A DNA stretch of 64,000 bases from Cupriavidus sp. IDO. GTDB lineage: Bacteria > Pseudomonadota > Gammaproteobacteria > Burkholderiales > Burkholderiaceae. The stretch lies in assembly GCF_000812465.1 (NCBI RefSeq), contig NZ_JWMA01000033.1, positions 1-64,000 on the forward strand, read 5' to 3'. A model generated the notes under the pieces. The model worked only from the letters and a program-made list of their open reading frames with translations. It was not told the origin of the DNA and did no database searches. Each line of letters starts with the position of its first letter. The stretch's first letter is position 1. The position numbers and the translations under genes are program-made. Shown here in pieces: positions 45,697-55,568 of the stretch.

Positions 45697-47031
45697 ATGA
45701 CGCAGTCGAGCCAGAACACTTCGAACAAGCCAAGCGACACGACAAGCCAAGCTATGAAGATTCACATCCAGGGCGGCCGCCTGATCGATCCGGCCGCGCA
45801 GACCGATGCCCGGCAGGACCTCTACATCGCCGCCGGCAAGATCGTCGGCGTGGGCAGCGCGCCGGCGGACTTCCACGCCAACAAGACCATTGACGCAGAC
45901 GGGCTGATCGTGTGCCCGGGCCTGGTCGACCTCTCGGCCCGGCTGCGCGAGCCCGGCTACGAATACAAGGCCACGCTCGAATCGGAGGTGGCCGCCGCTG
46001 CCGCCGGTGGTGTCACCAGCCTGGTCTGCCCGCCCGACACCGATCCGGTGCTGGACGAGCCGGGCCTGGTCGAGATGCTCAAGTTCCGCGCACGCACGCT
46101 CAACCAGACCCACGTCTACCCGCTGGGCGCGCTGACGCTTGGACTGAAGGGCGAAATCCTGACCGAAATGGGCCAGCTGACCGAGGCCGGCTGCGTCGGC
46201 TTCAGCCAGGCCGAGGCGCCGGTGCGCAATACGCAGGTGCTGCTGCGCGCGCTGCAATACGCGCAGACCTTCGGCTATACGGTGTGGCTGCGCCCGGAAG
46301 ACCCGTTCCTCGGCGGCGGCGTGGCTGCCAGCGGGGCGGTGGCGTCGCGGCTCGGCCTGTCGGGCGTGTCGGTGATCGCCGAAACCGTGCGCCTGCATAC
46401 GATTTTCGAGCTGATGCGCTCCACCGGCGCTCGCGTGCACCTGTGCCGCCTGTCGTCGGCCGCCGGCCTCGAACTCGTGCGCCAGGCCAAGCGCGAAGGC
46501 CTGAAAGTGACTTGCGACGTCAATATCCATCACGTCTCGCTGACCGACATGGATATCGGCTACTTCAACTCGCAGATGCGCTTCTCCCCGCCACTGCGCA
46601 GCGGCCGCGACCGCGACGCCATCGTGACGGCACTGGCGGACGGCACCATCGACGCCCTCTGCTCGGACCACACGCCGGTCGACGACGACGAGAAACTGCT
46701 GCCGTTCGCCGAGGCATCGCCGGGCGCAACCGGCCTGGAGCTGCTGCTGCCGCTGACCCTGCGCTGGGCCACCGAGCACAAGGTTCCGCTCGCCAAGGCG
46801 CTGGCGTGCATCACCTCCGAGCCGGCCCGCGTGATCGGCCTGCCCGCGGGGTCGCTCGCCGTCGGGAACCCGGCCGATATCTGCATCTTCGATCCGAAGC
46901 AGATGTGGAAGGTCGAACGCCGCTCGCTCAAGAGCCAGGGCAAGAACTCGCCGTGGCTCGGCTACGAGATGGAAGGCAAGGTGCGCATGACGCTGGTCGG
47001 CGGGCACGTGGTGCACGGTAACAACCACTGA
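45697..47031 (+). CDS. pyrC': Dihydroorotase-like protein lacking metal ligands (PyrC', PyrX)
   Basis: 444-aa amidohydrolase-fold protein related to type I dihydroorotase. The metal-binding HxH before LREPG is replaced: LVDLSARLREPG has Ser80 and Arg82 there. A later ligand site reads HLCRLS (Arg251 where active enzymes have His), while D324 of CSDHTP is kept. It is therefore probably not catalytic but a structural partner of PyrB, eight bases upstream. A true dihydroorotase must be encoded elsewhere. The ATG at 45754 (MKIHIQGG) is an alternative start that removes an unconserved 19-residue lead. Confidence 0.88.
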   Translation: MTQSSQNTSNKPSDTTSQAMKIHIQGGRLIDPAAQTDARQDLYIAAGKIVGVGSAPADFHANKTIDADGLIVCPGLVDLSARLREPGYEYKATLESEVAAAAAGGVTSLVCPPDTDPVLDEPGLVEMLKFRARTLNQTHVYPLGALTLGLKGEILTEMGQLTEAGCVGFSQAEAPVRNTQVLLRALQYAQTFGYTVWLRPEDPFLGGGVAASGAVASRLGLSGVSVIAETVRLHTIFELMRSTGARVHLCRLSSAAGLELVRQAKREGLKVTCDVNIHHVSLTDMDIGYFNSQMRFSPPLRSGRDRDAIVTALADGTIDALCSDHTPVDDDEKLLPFAEASPGATGLELLLPLTLRWATEHKVPLAKALACITSEPARVIGLPAGSLAVGNPADICIFDPKQMWKVERRSLKSQGKNSPWLGYEMEGKVRMTLVGGHVVHGNNH

Positions 47032-47036
47032 GCCAC

Positions 47037-47861
47037 ATGATCTGGCTGCGTAAGACGGCACTGGTTCTGCACCTGCTGCGCGGGGTGCTGACTTGCGCCA
47101 TCGTGTTCCCGTGGCTCGGCGTCCGCTCGCGCGAATGGCACATCCGCCGCTGGTCGCGCCGGCTGCTGCGAATCTGCAACGTGGATCTCGAGGTGGTCGG
47201 TGCGGCGCCGGAAGGCGCGAGCCGGCACGGTGCGCTGGTGGTTTCCAACCATATCTCGTGGCTGGACATCTACGTCATCCATTGCTGGCAGCCCGTGCGC
47301 TTCGTCGCCAAGTCGGAAATCCGCAGCTGGCCGCTGGTCGGCTGGCTTTGCGAAAAGACCGGCACCATCTTCATCGAGCGCGCCCGCAAGCGCGATGCGC
47401 ATCGGGTACTGCATGACATCACCGATGTGATGCTGCAAGGCGACCTAGTCGGTGTATTTCCCGAAGGGACGACAACCGACGGCACCAGTGTGCTCCCGTT
47501 CCACGCCAACCTGATGCAGGCGCCGATTTCAGGCGGTCTGCCGGTGCAGCCGCTGGGACTCAGCTATCTGGATGCCGCCACAGGAAAGCCGACGCTGGCG
47601 CCGGCTTATATCGGCGACCTGACCCTGCTGCAGTGCCTGAACGCGATCCTGCGTGCGCCACGGATCAAGGCCCGGCTGACCGTAGGCCCGACCTTGCTCG
47701 CAACATCCGACAGCCGCCGCGAACTCGCCGAATCGGCACGCGAAGTGGTGAGCCACCTCAGCCAGGGCGCACAGGAACAGGCCGCCGCCGCGGCAAGCCG
47801 GTTGAACGGCGCGAGCACGGCCGCAGCCAGCGCTTCCGCGCCGGCCACTGCCATCAGCTAG
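47037..47861 (+). CDS. 1-acyl-glycerol-3-phosphate acyltransferase (PlsC-like)
   Basis: 274-aa membrane-bound acyltransferase. Motif I NHISWLD (H-x4-D), then FVAKSEIRSWPLVGWL, and motif III FPEGTTTDG define the PlsC family. An N-terminal hydrophobic segment anchors it; an Ala-rich tail closes it. It acylates lysophosphatidate or another lysophospholipid/lipid; exact substrate not determinable. Five bases after pyrC', so cotranscribed with the pyr genes, as in related genomes. Confidence 0.88.
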   Translation: MIWLRKTALVLHLLRGVLTCAIVFPWLGVRSREWHIRRWSRRLLRICNVDLEVVGAAPEGASRHGALVVSNHISWLDIYVIHCWQPVRFVAKSEIRSWPLVGWLCEKTGTIFIERARKRDAHRVLHDITDVMLQGDLVGVFPEGTTTDGTSVLPFHANLMQAPISGGLPVQPLGLSYLDAATGKPTLAPAYIGDLTLLQCLNAILRAPRIKARLTVGPTLLATSDSRRELAESAREVVSHLSQGAQEQAAAAASRLNGASTAAASASAPATAIS

Positions 47862-47872
47862 GCCGCCTGTCG

Positions 47873-47890
47873 TCCCCGCTCAGGCGGGGA
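47873..47890. terminator. Hairpin between convergent plsC-like gene and apaH
   Basis: 7-bp stem TCCCCGC/GCGGGGA with TCAG loop in the 37-base gap. There is no T tract, so termination is uncertain. Confidence 0.4.
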
Positions 47891-47898
47891 TCACGCCA

Positions 47899-48747
47899 TC
47901 AAGCCAGTGGGTCACAATACTGCGGGCAAGCAACCTGAACGATCGTCCGGTCCGCCGGATCCGGCGCCAGCCGCGCCGCTGTCAGCTTGCCACCCCAGAC
48001 GCACCCGGTATCCAGCGCCATCAGGTTCGGGCGCACCACCAGGCCCAGCGTCGACCAGTGGCCGCACACCACGGTCACATCCTCGGTACGGCGTCCCGGT
48101 ACGTCGAACCACGGCATAAAGCCGGCGGGAGCGTTCCCAAGCCCATCCTTGGTCTTGAAGTCCATCACGCCATCGGCTGTGCAGTAACGTAGCCGGGTCA
48201 GGGCATTGACGACCACGCGGTGCCGTTCGATGCCGCGCAGGCCGTCGTGCCAGCGATCCGCGGCATTGCCGAAGACGTCCGCCAGGAAGCCTTGCCAGTT
48301 GGGGCCCTGGAGCTGCTCTTCGACTTCGCGAGCCAGGTGGATGACCTGGTTGGCGGTCCATTGGGGGAGGACGCCGGCGTGGACGAGGAGGAAGTTGTTT
48401 TCGAGCAGGGCGAGCGGACGGTGGCGAAGCCAGGTTAGCAAGTCCTCACAATCCGGGGCGGAGAGGATGTCGTCGAGGGTGTCGTGACGGCCTTTCTTGC
48501 GGACGCCGGCGGCGACGGCAAGGAGGTGGATGTCGTGGTTGCCGAGGACGGTTTCGGCGCGCTTGCCCAAGGCGCGGATGGCGCGCAGAGTTTGAAGGGA
48601 GGCGGGGCCGCGGTTGATCAGGTCACCGACGAAGCGGAGGGTGGGGTTGGCCGTGAGATTCCTGATCAAATCGGAAAAGGAGTCGGCGCAGCCCTGGAGG
48701 TCGCCGACGGCGAAAAGTGATGTACTGGCAATTTTAATTTTGTGCAT
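47899..48747 (-). CDS. apaH: Bis(5'-nucleosyl)-tetraphosphatase, symmetrical
   Basis: 282-aa metallophosphatase that splits Ap4A into two ADP. Phosphoesterase motifs: GDLQGC (family GDxHGC with Gln in place of His), [11 protein letters not shown] (GDxxxRG) and [11 protein letters not shown] (GNHD). Also [10 protein letters not shown] near the end. The His-to-Gln in the first motif is common enough in ApaH proteins to leave activity likely, but is worth noting. Length matches E. coli ApaH (280 aa). The 234-base gap 48748-48981 to rmlB holds the two divergent promoters; I see no clear JUMPStart element. Confidence 0.92.
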   Translation of the reverse strand: MHKIKIASTSLFAVGDLQGCADSFSDLIRNLTANPTLRFVGDLINRGPASLQTLRAIRALGKRAETVLGNHDIHLLAVAAGVRKKGRHDTLDDILSAPDCEDLLTWLRHRPLALLENNFLLVHAGVLPQWTANQVIHLAREVEEQLQGPNWQGFLADVFGNAADRWHDGLRGIERHRVVVNALTRLRYCTADGVMDFKTKDGLGNAPAGFMPWFDVPGRRTEDVTVVCGHWSTLGLVVRPNLMALDTGCVWGGKLTAARLAPDPADRTIVQVACPQYCDPLA

Positions 48748-48981
48748 CCAAAGTGACAGCGGGAAATAGTCGCTTCTATTTGTAGATTTGTGACCCCGAT
48801 TCGGGCCATTGGTTACAACAGGCTACAAAAAGACATGGCAATTGGGCTAGCCGGGGCACTGCCTCGGATAGAATACCGTCACTTCTGCAGGTTCTTAACG
48901 CCCCGCCGTCCTCCACGGGACAAGGTGGGCGCTCGGCTTTTGTCGGGTTGTCGAAACATATCGAAGCAGGGAGCATAAGCT

Positions 48982-50046
48982 TTGTCGCATATTTTGGTCA
49001 CGGGAGGTGCGGGGTTCATCGGCGCCAATTTTGTCCTGAGCTGGCTAAGCAGGGATGACGCCGACGGCATCGTCAACGTCGACAAGCTGACTTATGCCGG
49101 CAATCTGAAGACGTTGGCTTCCCTTGAGGGCGATGCTCGCCATATCTTCTCGCAGACCGATATTTGTGACCGCCCGGCTCTGGATGCCCTGTTAGCCACC
49201 TTCAAGCCACGCGCGATTGTTCACTTTGCTGCTGAAAGCCACGTCGACCGCTCAATCCACGGCCCGGGCGAGTTCATCCAGACCAATATTGTCGGCACTT
49301 TCACACTGCTTGAGGCCGCGCGCGCTTACTGGAGTGGGCTTGATGGAGCTGCCAAGGCTGCCTTTCGCTTCCTTCACGTCTCTACTGACGAGGTTTTCGG
49401 CTCACTCGGCCCTAATGATCCGCAGTTCTCAGAGACGACCGCCTACCAGCCCAATAGCCCGTATTCGGCGTCCAAGGCCGCTTCGGACCATCTTGTGCGG
49501 GCCTATCACCACACTTACGGCTTACCAGTCCTTACCACTAATTGTTCAAACAACTACGGACCGTATCACTTCCCCGAAAAGCTGATTCCCCTAATCATCG
49601 CCAATGCTCTCGCGGGTAAGCCGTTGCCGGTCTATGGTGATGGTCTCAACGTGCGCGACTGGCTGTATGTGGGCGACCATTGTGCTGCCATCCGCGAAGT
49701 GCTGGTGCGCGGGCGGCTGGGCGAGACCTACAACGTAGGCGGCTGGAACGAGAAGACCAATCTGGACGTGGTGCACACGCTGTGCGACCTCCTCGACGAG
49801 CTGCGCCCCAGGAGCAATGGCTCGTACCGCGACCAGATTGCCTTCGTCAAGGATCGCCCAGGCCATGATCGCCGCTATGCGATCGATGCGCGCAAGCTGG
49901 AGCGTGAGTTAGGCTGGAAGCCCGCCGAGACTTTTGAAACCGGGCTGCGCAAGACTGTTCGGTGGTATTTGGATAATCAAGCCTGGGTGCAGGACGTAAT
50001 GTCCGGCGAGTACCGGAACTGGGTCGCCAAACAATATGCGGCATAA
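48982..50046 (+). CDS. rmlB: dTDP-glucose 4,6-dehydratase
   Basis: 354-aa NAD-dependent short-chain dehydrogenase, second step of dTDP-L-rhamnose synthesis. Rossmann motif [10 protein letters not shown] at the N-terminus; catalytic Y-x3-K as [20 protein letters not shown] carries the Thr-Asp-Glu of this family. It starts with TTG at 48982 after GGGAG. The end overlaps rmlD by 11 bases. First gene of the rmlBDAC set. Confidence 0.96.
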   Translation: MSHILVTGGAGFIGANFVLSWLSRDDADGIVNVDKLTYAGNLKTLASLEGDARHIFSQTDICDRPALDALLATFKPRAIVHFAAESHVDRSIHGPGEFIQTNIVGTFTLLEAARAYWSGLDGAAKAAFRFLHVSTDEVFGSLGPNDPQFSETTAYQPNSPYSASKAASDHLVRAYHHTYGLPVLTTNCSNNYGPYHFPEKLIPLIIANALAGKPLPVYGDGLNVRDWLYVGDHCAAIREVLVRGRLGETYNVGGWNEKTNLDVVHTLCDLLDELRPRSNGSYRDQIAFVKDRPGHDRRYAIDARKLERELGWKPAETFETGLRKTVRWYLDNQAWVQDVMSGEYRNWVAKQYAA

Positions 50047-50950
50047 AGCAGCAATTCCTACTTTCCTCGTCACCGGTAGCAATGGCCAGGTCGGCTTTGA
50101 ACTGCGCCGCAGTCTGGCTCCGCTGGGCAGCGTGGTGGCGCTGGACCATGCCAGCTGCGACCTGTCCCGCACGGACGAGCTCCGGCGCGTGGTGCGCGAA
50201 TGCCGCCCCGATGTGATCGTCAATCCCGCCGCCTACACGGCGGTCGATAAGGCGGAAACCGAGTCCGAACTGGCTTTTGCGGTAAACGCCATGGCTGCGG
50301 GTGTGCTGGCCGAAGAGGCAGAGGCTCTAGGCAGCCTGCTGGTCCATTACTCGACCGACTATGTCTTCGATGGCACCAAAACAGGCGCGTACGTCGAAAC
50401 GGATGCGACGAATCCCCAGTCGGTATATGGGAAGAGCAAGCTGGCAGGAGAAACGGCCATTGCTGAATCCGGTGCGCAGGCGCTCGTATTGCGCACCTGC
50501 TGGGTGGCGGGGGCGCATGGCGGTAACTTCGCCAAGACCATGCTCAGACTAGCGAAGGAGCGCGAGAGTCTGCGTGTTATTTCCGACCAGTTTGGCGCAC
50601 CCACTACGGCATCGCTGATTGCCGATGTTACTGCGCAGATCGTGGCGCGCTTTTGGTTGACTGGCGTACGCGAGGACTTTCCTTCTGGCGTGTATCATCT
50701 GGCCGCTGCCGGTGAGACGAGCTGGCACGGCTATGCAACTGAAGTGCTCCGCTATGCCAGGTCGCTCGGCGTTGAAATGAAGGCGGATCCGGAGAAGGTG
50801 GAAGCCATTCCCGCCACGGCGTATCCGCTGCCGGCTCCCCGGCCCGCAAATTCGCGGCTCGATACGACGCGCCTTCGGGAAGCCTTTGGCATTCATCTTG
50901 CGCCTTGGGAGCAGGGCGTGCATTTCCTGCTGGATCAGATCTTCCAATAA
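50036..50950 (+). CDS. rmlD: dTDP-4-dehydrorhamnose reductase
   Basis: 304-aa SDR enzyme, last step of dTDP-L-rhamnose synthesis. GSNGQVG nucleotide loop, [21 protein letters not shown] and the Y-x3-K pair (YGKSK) are family features. Overlaps rmlB; rmlA starts 11 bases after its stop. Confidence 0.95.
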   Translation: MRHKAAIPTFLVTGSNGQVGFELRRSLAPLGSVVALDHASCDLSRTDELRRVVRECRPDVIVNPAAYTAVDKAETESELAFAVNAMAAGVLAEEAEALGSLLVHYSTDYVFDGTKTGAYVETDATNPQSVYGKSKLAGETAIAESGAQALVLRTCWVAGAHGGNFAKTMLRLAKERESLRVISDQFGAPTTASLIADVTAQIVARFWLTGVREDFPSGVYHLAAAGETSWHGYATEVLRYARSLGVEMKADPEKVEAIPATAYPLPAPRPANSRLDTTRLREAFGIHLAPWEQGVHFLLDQIFQ

Positions 50951-50961
50951 CGGGCATCAAC

Positions 50962-51840
50962 ATGCGCAAGGGAATTATCCTAGCCGGAGGCTCCGGTACG
51001 CGGCTTTACCCAATTACACGGTCCGTTTCCAAGCAATTGCTGCCGGTGTATGACAAACCGATGATCTACTATCCGCTGTCTACGCTAATGCTGGCAGGGA
51101 TTCGTGACATCCTTATTATTTCCACACCGGAAGACACTCCGCGATTTGCGGATATGCTTGGCGATGGGAGCAACTGGGGCATTAACCTTGAGTATGCTGA
51201 GCAGCCCTCCCCTGATGGCCTTGCACAAGCCTTCATCATCGGCCGCAATTTCATCGGGAACAGCCCATCGACCCTGATCCTCGGCGACAATATCTTTCAC
51301 GGACACGACCTCGTGCGCCAGCTTCATAGCGCCACGAAGCTGGATGACGGAGCCACGGTTTTCGCTTATCACGTGCACGACCCGGAGCGATATGGGGTGA
51401 TCGAGTTTGACGAACACTTTCGCGCACTGTCGCTGGAAGAAAAGCCCGAGAAGCCGCGTTCAAACTATGCGGTAACCGGTCTTTACTTTTACGACAACCA
51501 GGTCTGCGATATTGCTGCCGGCATCAAGCCCTCAGCGCGTGGAGAGCTGGAAATCACGGATGTGAACAAGCACTATCTGGCCAAAGGCGAACTGAATGTC
51601 GAGATCATGGGGCGAGGGTATGCATGGCTGGACACAGGCACCCATGAGTCGCTGCTCGAGGCGGCCAGCTTCATCGCCACACTTCAAAATCGGCAAGGCC
51701 TTATGGTGGCCTGTCCCGAAGAGATTGCCTATCGAAGTAAGTGGATCAATGCCGAACAGGTCGAGGCACTAGCCAGGCCGCTAGCCAAGAACGGTTATGG
51801 CAAGTATTTGCGGCAGATTGTGTCGGAGGCGATCAAGTGA
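50962..51840 (+). CDS. rmlA: Glucose-1-phosphate thymidylyltransferase
   Basis: 292-aa nucleotidyltransferase making dTDP-glucose, first step of dTDP-L-rhamnose synthesis. [11 protein letters not shown] nucleotide loop and [17 protein letters not shown] are diagnostic; LGDNIFHG is the metal site. Start ATG at 50962. Its stop overlaps the rmlC start. Confidence 0.97.
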   Translation: MRKGIILAGGSGTRLYPITRSVSKQLLPVYDKPMIYYPLSTLMLAGIRDILIISTPEDTPRFADMLGDGSNWGINLEYAEQPSPDGLAQAFIIGRNFIGNSPSTLILGDNIFHGHDLVRQLHSATKLDDGATVFAYHVHDPERYGVIEFDEHFRALSLEEKPEKPRSNYAVTGLYFYDNQVCDIAAGIKPSARGELEITDVNKHYLAKGELNVEIMGRGYAWLDTGTHESLLEAASFIATLQNRQGLMVACPEEIAYRSKWINAEQVEALARPLAKNGYGKYLRQIVSEAIK

Positions 51841-52388
51841 GTCTGAATGTCATTCCTACGAGCATTCCGGAGGTGCTCATCCTTGAGCCCAAGGTATTTG
51901 GAGACAGTCGTGGCTTCTTTTTCGAGTCCTTCAACCTGAAGGATTTCGAGCTGGCGACAGGGTTGAAGCGCACGTTTGTTCAGGATAATCACTCGCGCTC
52001 GGCGCGTAATGTGCTGCGTGGCCTACACTATCAGATCGAGCATTCACAGGGCAAGCTGATCCGCGTAGTGGCAGGTGAGGTATTCGATGTCGCCGTGGAC
52101 ATGCGCAGGAGTTCGCCGAACTTCGGAAAGTGGATTGGCATTACGCTATCGTCAGAAAACAAGCGACAGCTATGGGTTCCCGAGGGGTTCGCCCACGGCT
52201 TTGTCGTGACTTCAGACGAAGCAGAGTTCCTGTACAAGGTAACTGATTATTGGCACCCAGAGCATGAACGGAGCCTGATATGGAATGATCCGGATGTTGG
52301 CATTGAATGGCCGATTGAGGGAAATCCAATACTCGCCGCAAAAGATGCTGTTGGAAAAAAGCTGGTCGAGGCTGAATTGTTCGACTAG
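51837..52388 (+). CDS. rmlC: dTDP-4-dehydrorhamnose 3,5-epimerase
   Basis: 183-aa cupin-fold epimerase. RGLHYQ with the catalytic His, FVQDNHSRS, and [10 protein letters not shown] are hallmarks. The GTG at 51837 overlaps the rmlA stop (GTGA), so it is translationally coupled. Completes the rhamnose donor pathway used by the glycosyltransferases of this locus. Confidence 0.96.
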   Translation: MSLNVIPTSIPEVLILEPKVFGDSRGFFFESFNLKDFELATGLKRTFVQDNHSRSARNVLRGLHYQIEHSQGKLIRVVAGEVFDVAVDMRRSSPNFGKWIGITLSSENKRQLWVPEGFAHGFVVTSDEAEFLYKVTDYWHPEHERSLIWNDPDVGIEWPIEGNPILAAKDAVGKKLVEAELFD

Positions 52389-52511
52389 CCGCAACGCCGT
52401 GACTGTCGTACCAGGCAAGCGCATCCCCGCGAATTGCAAAAAAAAAAGTGATCATCGCCTGCCGGTAAACAATCGCAACACAGCCCCAGTGGTGGTATAA
52501 CGCTTTCCCAT

Positions 52512-53609
52512 ATGCTGACACTTTCGATTGCTTTTGTACTTTCGTTTCTCTTTACGCTGCTTGTGATACGCTATTCAAGCGTACACGCTCACATTACTGC
52601 GGACTGGGACCTGAACGGGGTTCAAAAATTCCATGCCCGCCCGGTTCCTCGCGTGGGTGGACTCGGCATTGCTCTTGCCCTGATTGGGGTGAGCATTGCA
52701 GTGTTCCTTTTCCGGGATTCAAAGGCAATAGGCATTCCCTATCTTTGGCTTTTGTGTAGCGCCGCGCCTGCATTTTTTGCCGGATTCATTGAGGATCTGA
52801 CCAAGCGTGTAAGTCCGAGAGAGCGACTCATCGCAACGCTGATTTCCGCAGTCCTCGCGGCGTATCTCCTCGATGCACGCATCGTTCGTATCGATGTTCA
52901 CCTTCTCGATATGGCGCTCGCAATGCCGTTGCTTTCCGGTGTTATCACGGTGTTTGCCGTTGCGGGCGTTGCCAATGCAATCAATATTATTGACGGTTTT
53001 AACGGGTTGGCATCGATGGTGGCAATGATGATGTTTGTTTCGCTGGCATACGTATCCTTCCAGGTAGCCGATCCATTGATTATCACTGTGGCCTTTGCCA
53101 TGGTTGGCGCGATTCTGGGATTCTTCATCTGGAATTTTCCGGCCGGCCATATCTTTCTTGGCGATGGCGGAGCCTATCTGATCGGATTCGTTCTTGCGGA
53201 ATGCGGGATCTTGCTGGTCTTGCGCAATCCGCAAGTGTCTGCCTGGTACCCGGTCCTGATGTTGATATATCCGATCTTTGAGACGCTGTTCTCAATCTAT
53301 CGTCGACGCGTTCTGAAGGGGGTGCCGGCCGGATATCCGGATGGCGTTCATCTGCATACTCTTATCTATCAGCGTCTGATGCGATGGGCCGTTTGCAGCA
53401 AAGACGAACGGCACAAGCTGCGAAGAAATTCGATGACGTCGCCCTATCTCTGGCTTCTGAGTCTCATGGCGGTCCTGCCGGCGACTTTATTCTGGAATAA
53501 CCGAACTATTCTGCTGATTTTTATTGGTCTGTTCATTACTTTGTATGTGTGGTTGTACTGGCGGATCGTTCGGTTTCAGTCGCCACGATGGATGATTATT
53601 AAGAGATAG
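52512..53609 (+). CDS. Undecaprenyl-phosphate glycosyl-1-phosphate transferase, WecA/MraY type
   Basis: 365-aa polytopic membrane protein that would start O-unit synthesis by transferring a sugar-1-phosphate to undecaprenyl phosphate. Family signatures on cytoplasmic loops: FHARPVPRVGG, FIEDLTKRVSPRERL (Asp pair region), NAINIIDGFNGLA, FLGDGGAYLIGF and HLHTLIYQR. About ten hydrophobic helices. Sugar (GlcNAc, FucNAc or QuiNAc) not determinable. The frame and GC here are lower than in the core genome upstream. A TATAAC box (52496-52501) lies just before the ATG but its -35 is poor. Confidence 0.9.
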   Translation: MLTLSIAFVLSFLFTLLVIRYSSVHAHITADWDLNGVQKFHARPVPRVGGLGIALALIGVSIAVFLFRDSKAIGIPYLWLLCSAAPAFFAGFIEDLTKRVSPRERLIATLISAVLAAYLLDARIVRIDVHLLDMALAMPLLSGVITVFAVAGVANAINIIDGFNGLASMVAMMMFVSLAYVSFQVADPLIITVAFAMVGAILGFFIWNFPAGHIFLGDGGAYLIGFVLAECGILLVLRNPQVSAWYPVLMLIYPIFETLFSIYRRRVLKGVPAGYPDGVHLHTLIYQRLMRWAVCSKDERHKLRRNSMTSPYLWLLSLMAVLPATLFWNNRTILLIFIGLFITLYVWLYWRIVRFQSPRWMIIKR

Positions 53610-53612
53610 GTT

Positions 53613-54503
53613 ATGGAAATGAAATCGATTCCCACCCCGAGCGGTGAGGAGGAGGGTGTAACCATCAGGTTTGAGGACGTATTGCGCTTTCTCAAATGTC
53701 ACGTCTGGAAGATCCTGATCTTGAGTCTGGCCGGGCTAGCCTTCGGTATTTCTGTGACGTTTGTGATTCCCAGACAATGGGAGGCGGTCGGGGTATTGCA
53801 GATAGGTCAAATTGCGAACGAGGCGACGACCGCGCCTGCTCCGCCGACCCCGATTGAGCCGGCCGCACGGGCACTGGAGCGGTTGAGAATGCCACAATTC
53901 ACGAACAGCGTCTTGAAGGACCTCGGCCAAAACGTGGGGCTCGATGAGGGTGCAACCGCAGTTCTGATCCGGCGCTCGTTGAAGTCGACGATACTGAATG
54001 GTACGGATCTCATACAGTTCGCTGTAAGGGGTTATTCGCCAGAGGAGGCCAAGCGCGCCGCACGGGCAATTGGAGATGAGTTGAGTCGCGTTCATGCAGG
54101 ATTGATGCGGCCGTCCCTGGATAGGCTAAATGCTGATCTGGCAGAGGTAGAGCAGGGCGTGATTTCTGAAGGGAAGCGCCGTGACGCGCTGAGTGAGCTT
54201 GTAAAGACCCGTGGTCAGGCAGGCGTCGCCGGAAAATTTTCCGAGAATGTTCTACTTAGTGAGATGGTCACTGAAAACGAGAAAGCGCTTCGCTTCTTGC
54301 GGTTTCGCAAGAACTCGCTTCACGAACTCCTGAGTAAGGAGCGTACATTCAACACGCACCTGCTCGGCCCGGTCGAAGCGAGCAGGCGATACGTGTACCC
54401 AAGCAAGGCGCTGTTTGGTGCTGCCGGCCTGGTGATCGGCCTGCTCCTGAGTTTGCTTCTTGGTATCGCGATTGAAACGAGGCGTCGTGTGAAGCAACTG
54501 TAG
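53613..54503 (+). CDS. Wzz-like polysaccharide chain-length determinant protein
   Basis: 296-aa inner-membrane protein with one helix near each end (~33-52 and ~267-288) and a long periplasmic helical middle, the Wzz/PCP layout. The N-terminal cytoplasmic part contains RFEDVLRFLKCHVWKI; TM2 is preceded by PVEASRRYVYPSKAL, the Pro-rich Wzz signature region. Sets O-antigen chain length together with Wzy. It begins three bases after the WecA-like gene. Confidence 0.85.
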   Translation: MEMKSIPTPSGEEEGVTIRFEDVLRFLKCHVWKILILSLAGLAFGISVTFVIPRQWEAVGVLQIGQIANEATTAPAPPTPIEPAARALERLRMPQFTNSVLKDLGQNVGLDEGATAVLIRRSLKSTILNGTDLIQFAVRGYSPEEAKRAARAIGDELSRVHAGLMRPSLDRLNADLAEVEQGVISEGKRRDALSELVKTRGQAGVAGKFSENVLLSEMVTENEKALRFLRFRKNSLHELLSKERTFNTHLLGPVEASRRYVYPSKALFGAAGLVIGLLLSLLLGIAIETRRRVKQL

Positions 54504-54519
54504 TGAGGGCGCTTTTGAA

Positions 54520-54541
54520 TGCCGGCATGAATGCCGGCATA
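54520..54541. repeat. Tandem copies of a 10-base palindrome
   Basis: ATGCCGGCAT occurs twice (54520-54529, 54532-54541) between the convergent wzz-like and methyltransferase genes. The pair can form a hairpin; no T tract follows, so terminator function is uncertain. Confidence 0.5.
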
Positions 54542-54543
54542 CT

Positions 54544-55416
54544 TCACTCGCGGCGGTAGAGACACACCAGTACATCGCTCGGAAACAGGCGAGTCAGAGG
54601 AAGAACTGCCATGATTCCGAGATATTGGACCCAGACGCTCCACGAGCTTGCCGATTTATCAAAGCGCATGCGCGACAGCATGCCCTTCGCGCGGATCGAA
54701 GGCAGCTCCGCACGCTTTACCAAGGCAAATCCATGGCGTGATACCAAGTCGGTGAGGTTCGCGCTGTTGAAGTAGTGAACATGGGGCGACGGAAATCCTT
54801 TTTGCCAAAGCCGCTCGAACGGACCCGCCCACCCAAGCCGAGCGAACAATTTTGACAGACGATAAAAGAAGCCTTTGCTGTTCGGAAGGTTCAGGACGAG
54901 CAGTCCACCGGGAACGAGGCGTTGATGGCAGACAGCCGTGATCGCATGCACGTCGGGGATATGCTCGAACACATCGTTGAACACGATCGCGTGGAATTGC
55001 TCATCAGGCTCCAGCGCTTCGGGAAAATAACCCTTGCGGACCGGCAGTCCTTTCGCAGCCGTGCGCATGAAGACCTGTGAGTCGGGCTCCACGCCAAGCA
55101 CTGAGTAGCGAGAAGCTGCTTCCTCCAGAAACCACCCATGAGCACATCCCACATCGAGCAGTCGCCCCGAGTTTCTCGCTTCATTCTGCTGAATCAGGTC
55201 GAGTATTTCCTTGAAATTCTGTACTCGTATTTCTCGTAGCCCTGCTTCGCGATCCTCCTCGTCGATGGAGAAATGCGCCGCCTCGTCGTTGATCATTGGT
55301 TCGAAGTCGCCTGCTTCATAGCCGCATACCGGACATACTCTATGCCAGGACAGGAGCCCGGCTTTGGTTTCATTGCTGCAGGAGGGGCAGGAACTGGCGT
55401 GTTTATCGAAAGACAT
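54544..55416 (-). CDS. SAM-dependent methyltransferase with N-terminal zinc ribbon
   Basis: 290-aa class I methyltransferase. The N-terminus carries C-x2-C pairs (CPSC and CPVCG) that would bind zinc. The SAM site is GRLLDVGCAHGWFLEEA, with FNDVFEHIPD and PGGLLVLNLPN as motifs of Methyltransf-11/23 proteins. Likely modifies a sugar of the surface polysaccharide. ATG at 55416 is chosen; one at 55431 is possible. Last gene of the minus-strand cluster. Confidence 0.82.
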   Translation of the reverse strand: MSFDKHASSCPSCSNETKAGLLSWHRVCPVCGYEAGDFEPMINDEAAHFSIDEEDREAGLREIRVQNFKEILDLIQQNEARNSGRLLDVGCAHGWFLEEAASRYSVLGVEPDSQVFMRTAAKGLPVRKGYFPEALEPDEQFHAIVFNDVFEHIPDVHAITAVCHQRLVPGGLLVLNLPNSKGFFYRLSKLFARLGWAGPFERLWQKGFPSPHVHYFNSANLTDLVSRHGFALVKRAELPSIRAKGMLSRMRFDKSASSWSVWVQYLGIMAVLPLTRLFPSDVLVCLYRRE

Positions 55417-55568
55417 ATCCTTACCGGTCATACAAAGATTTAACGACGTTCCTGCGTTACTTCGAGTCCTATGTGCTCCACATGGGCTCCTACACCACGG
55501 ATCATGTCGAACGCGGTCAGTCGCTTGGTGTATTGGTGCGCTTAGGTTCGCGCCACCGGACGCATGCT

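Noticed and set aside
48748..48981. JUMPStart/ops element before the O-antigen genes
   Set aside because: No GGCGGTAG-type ops core could be found in this gap.
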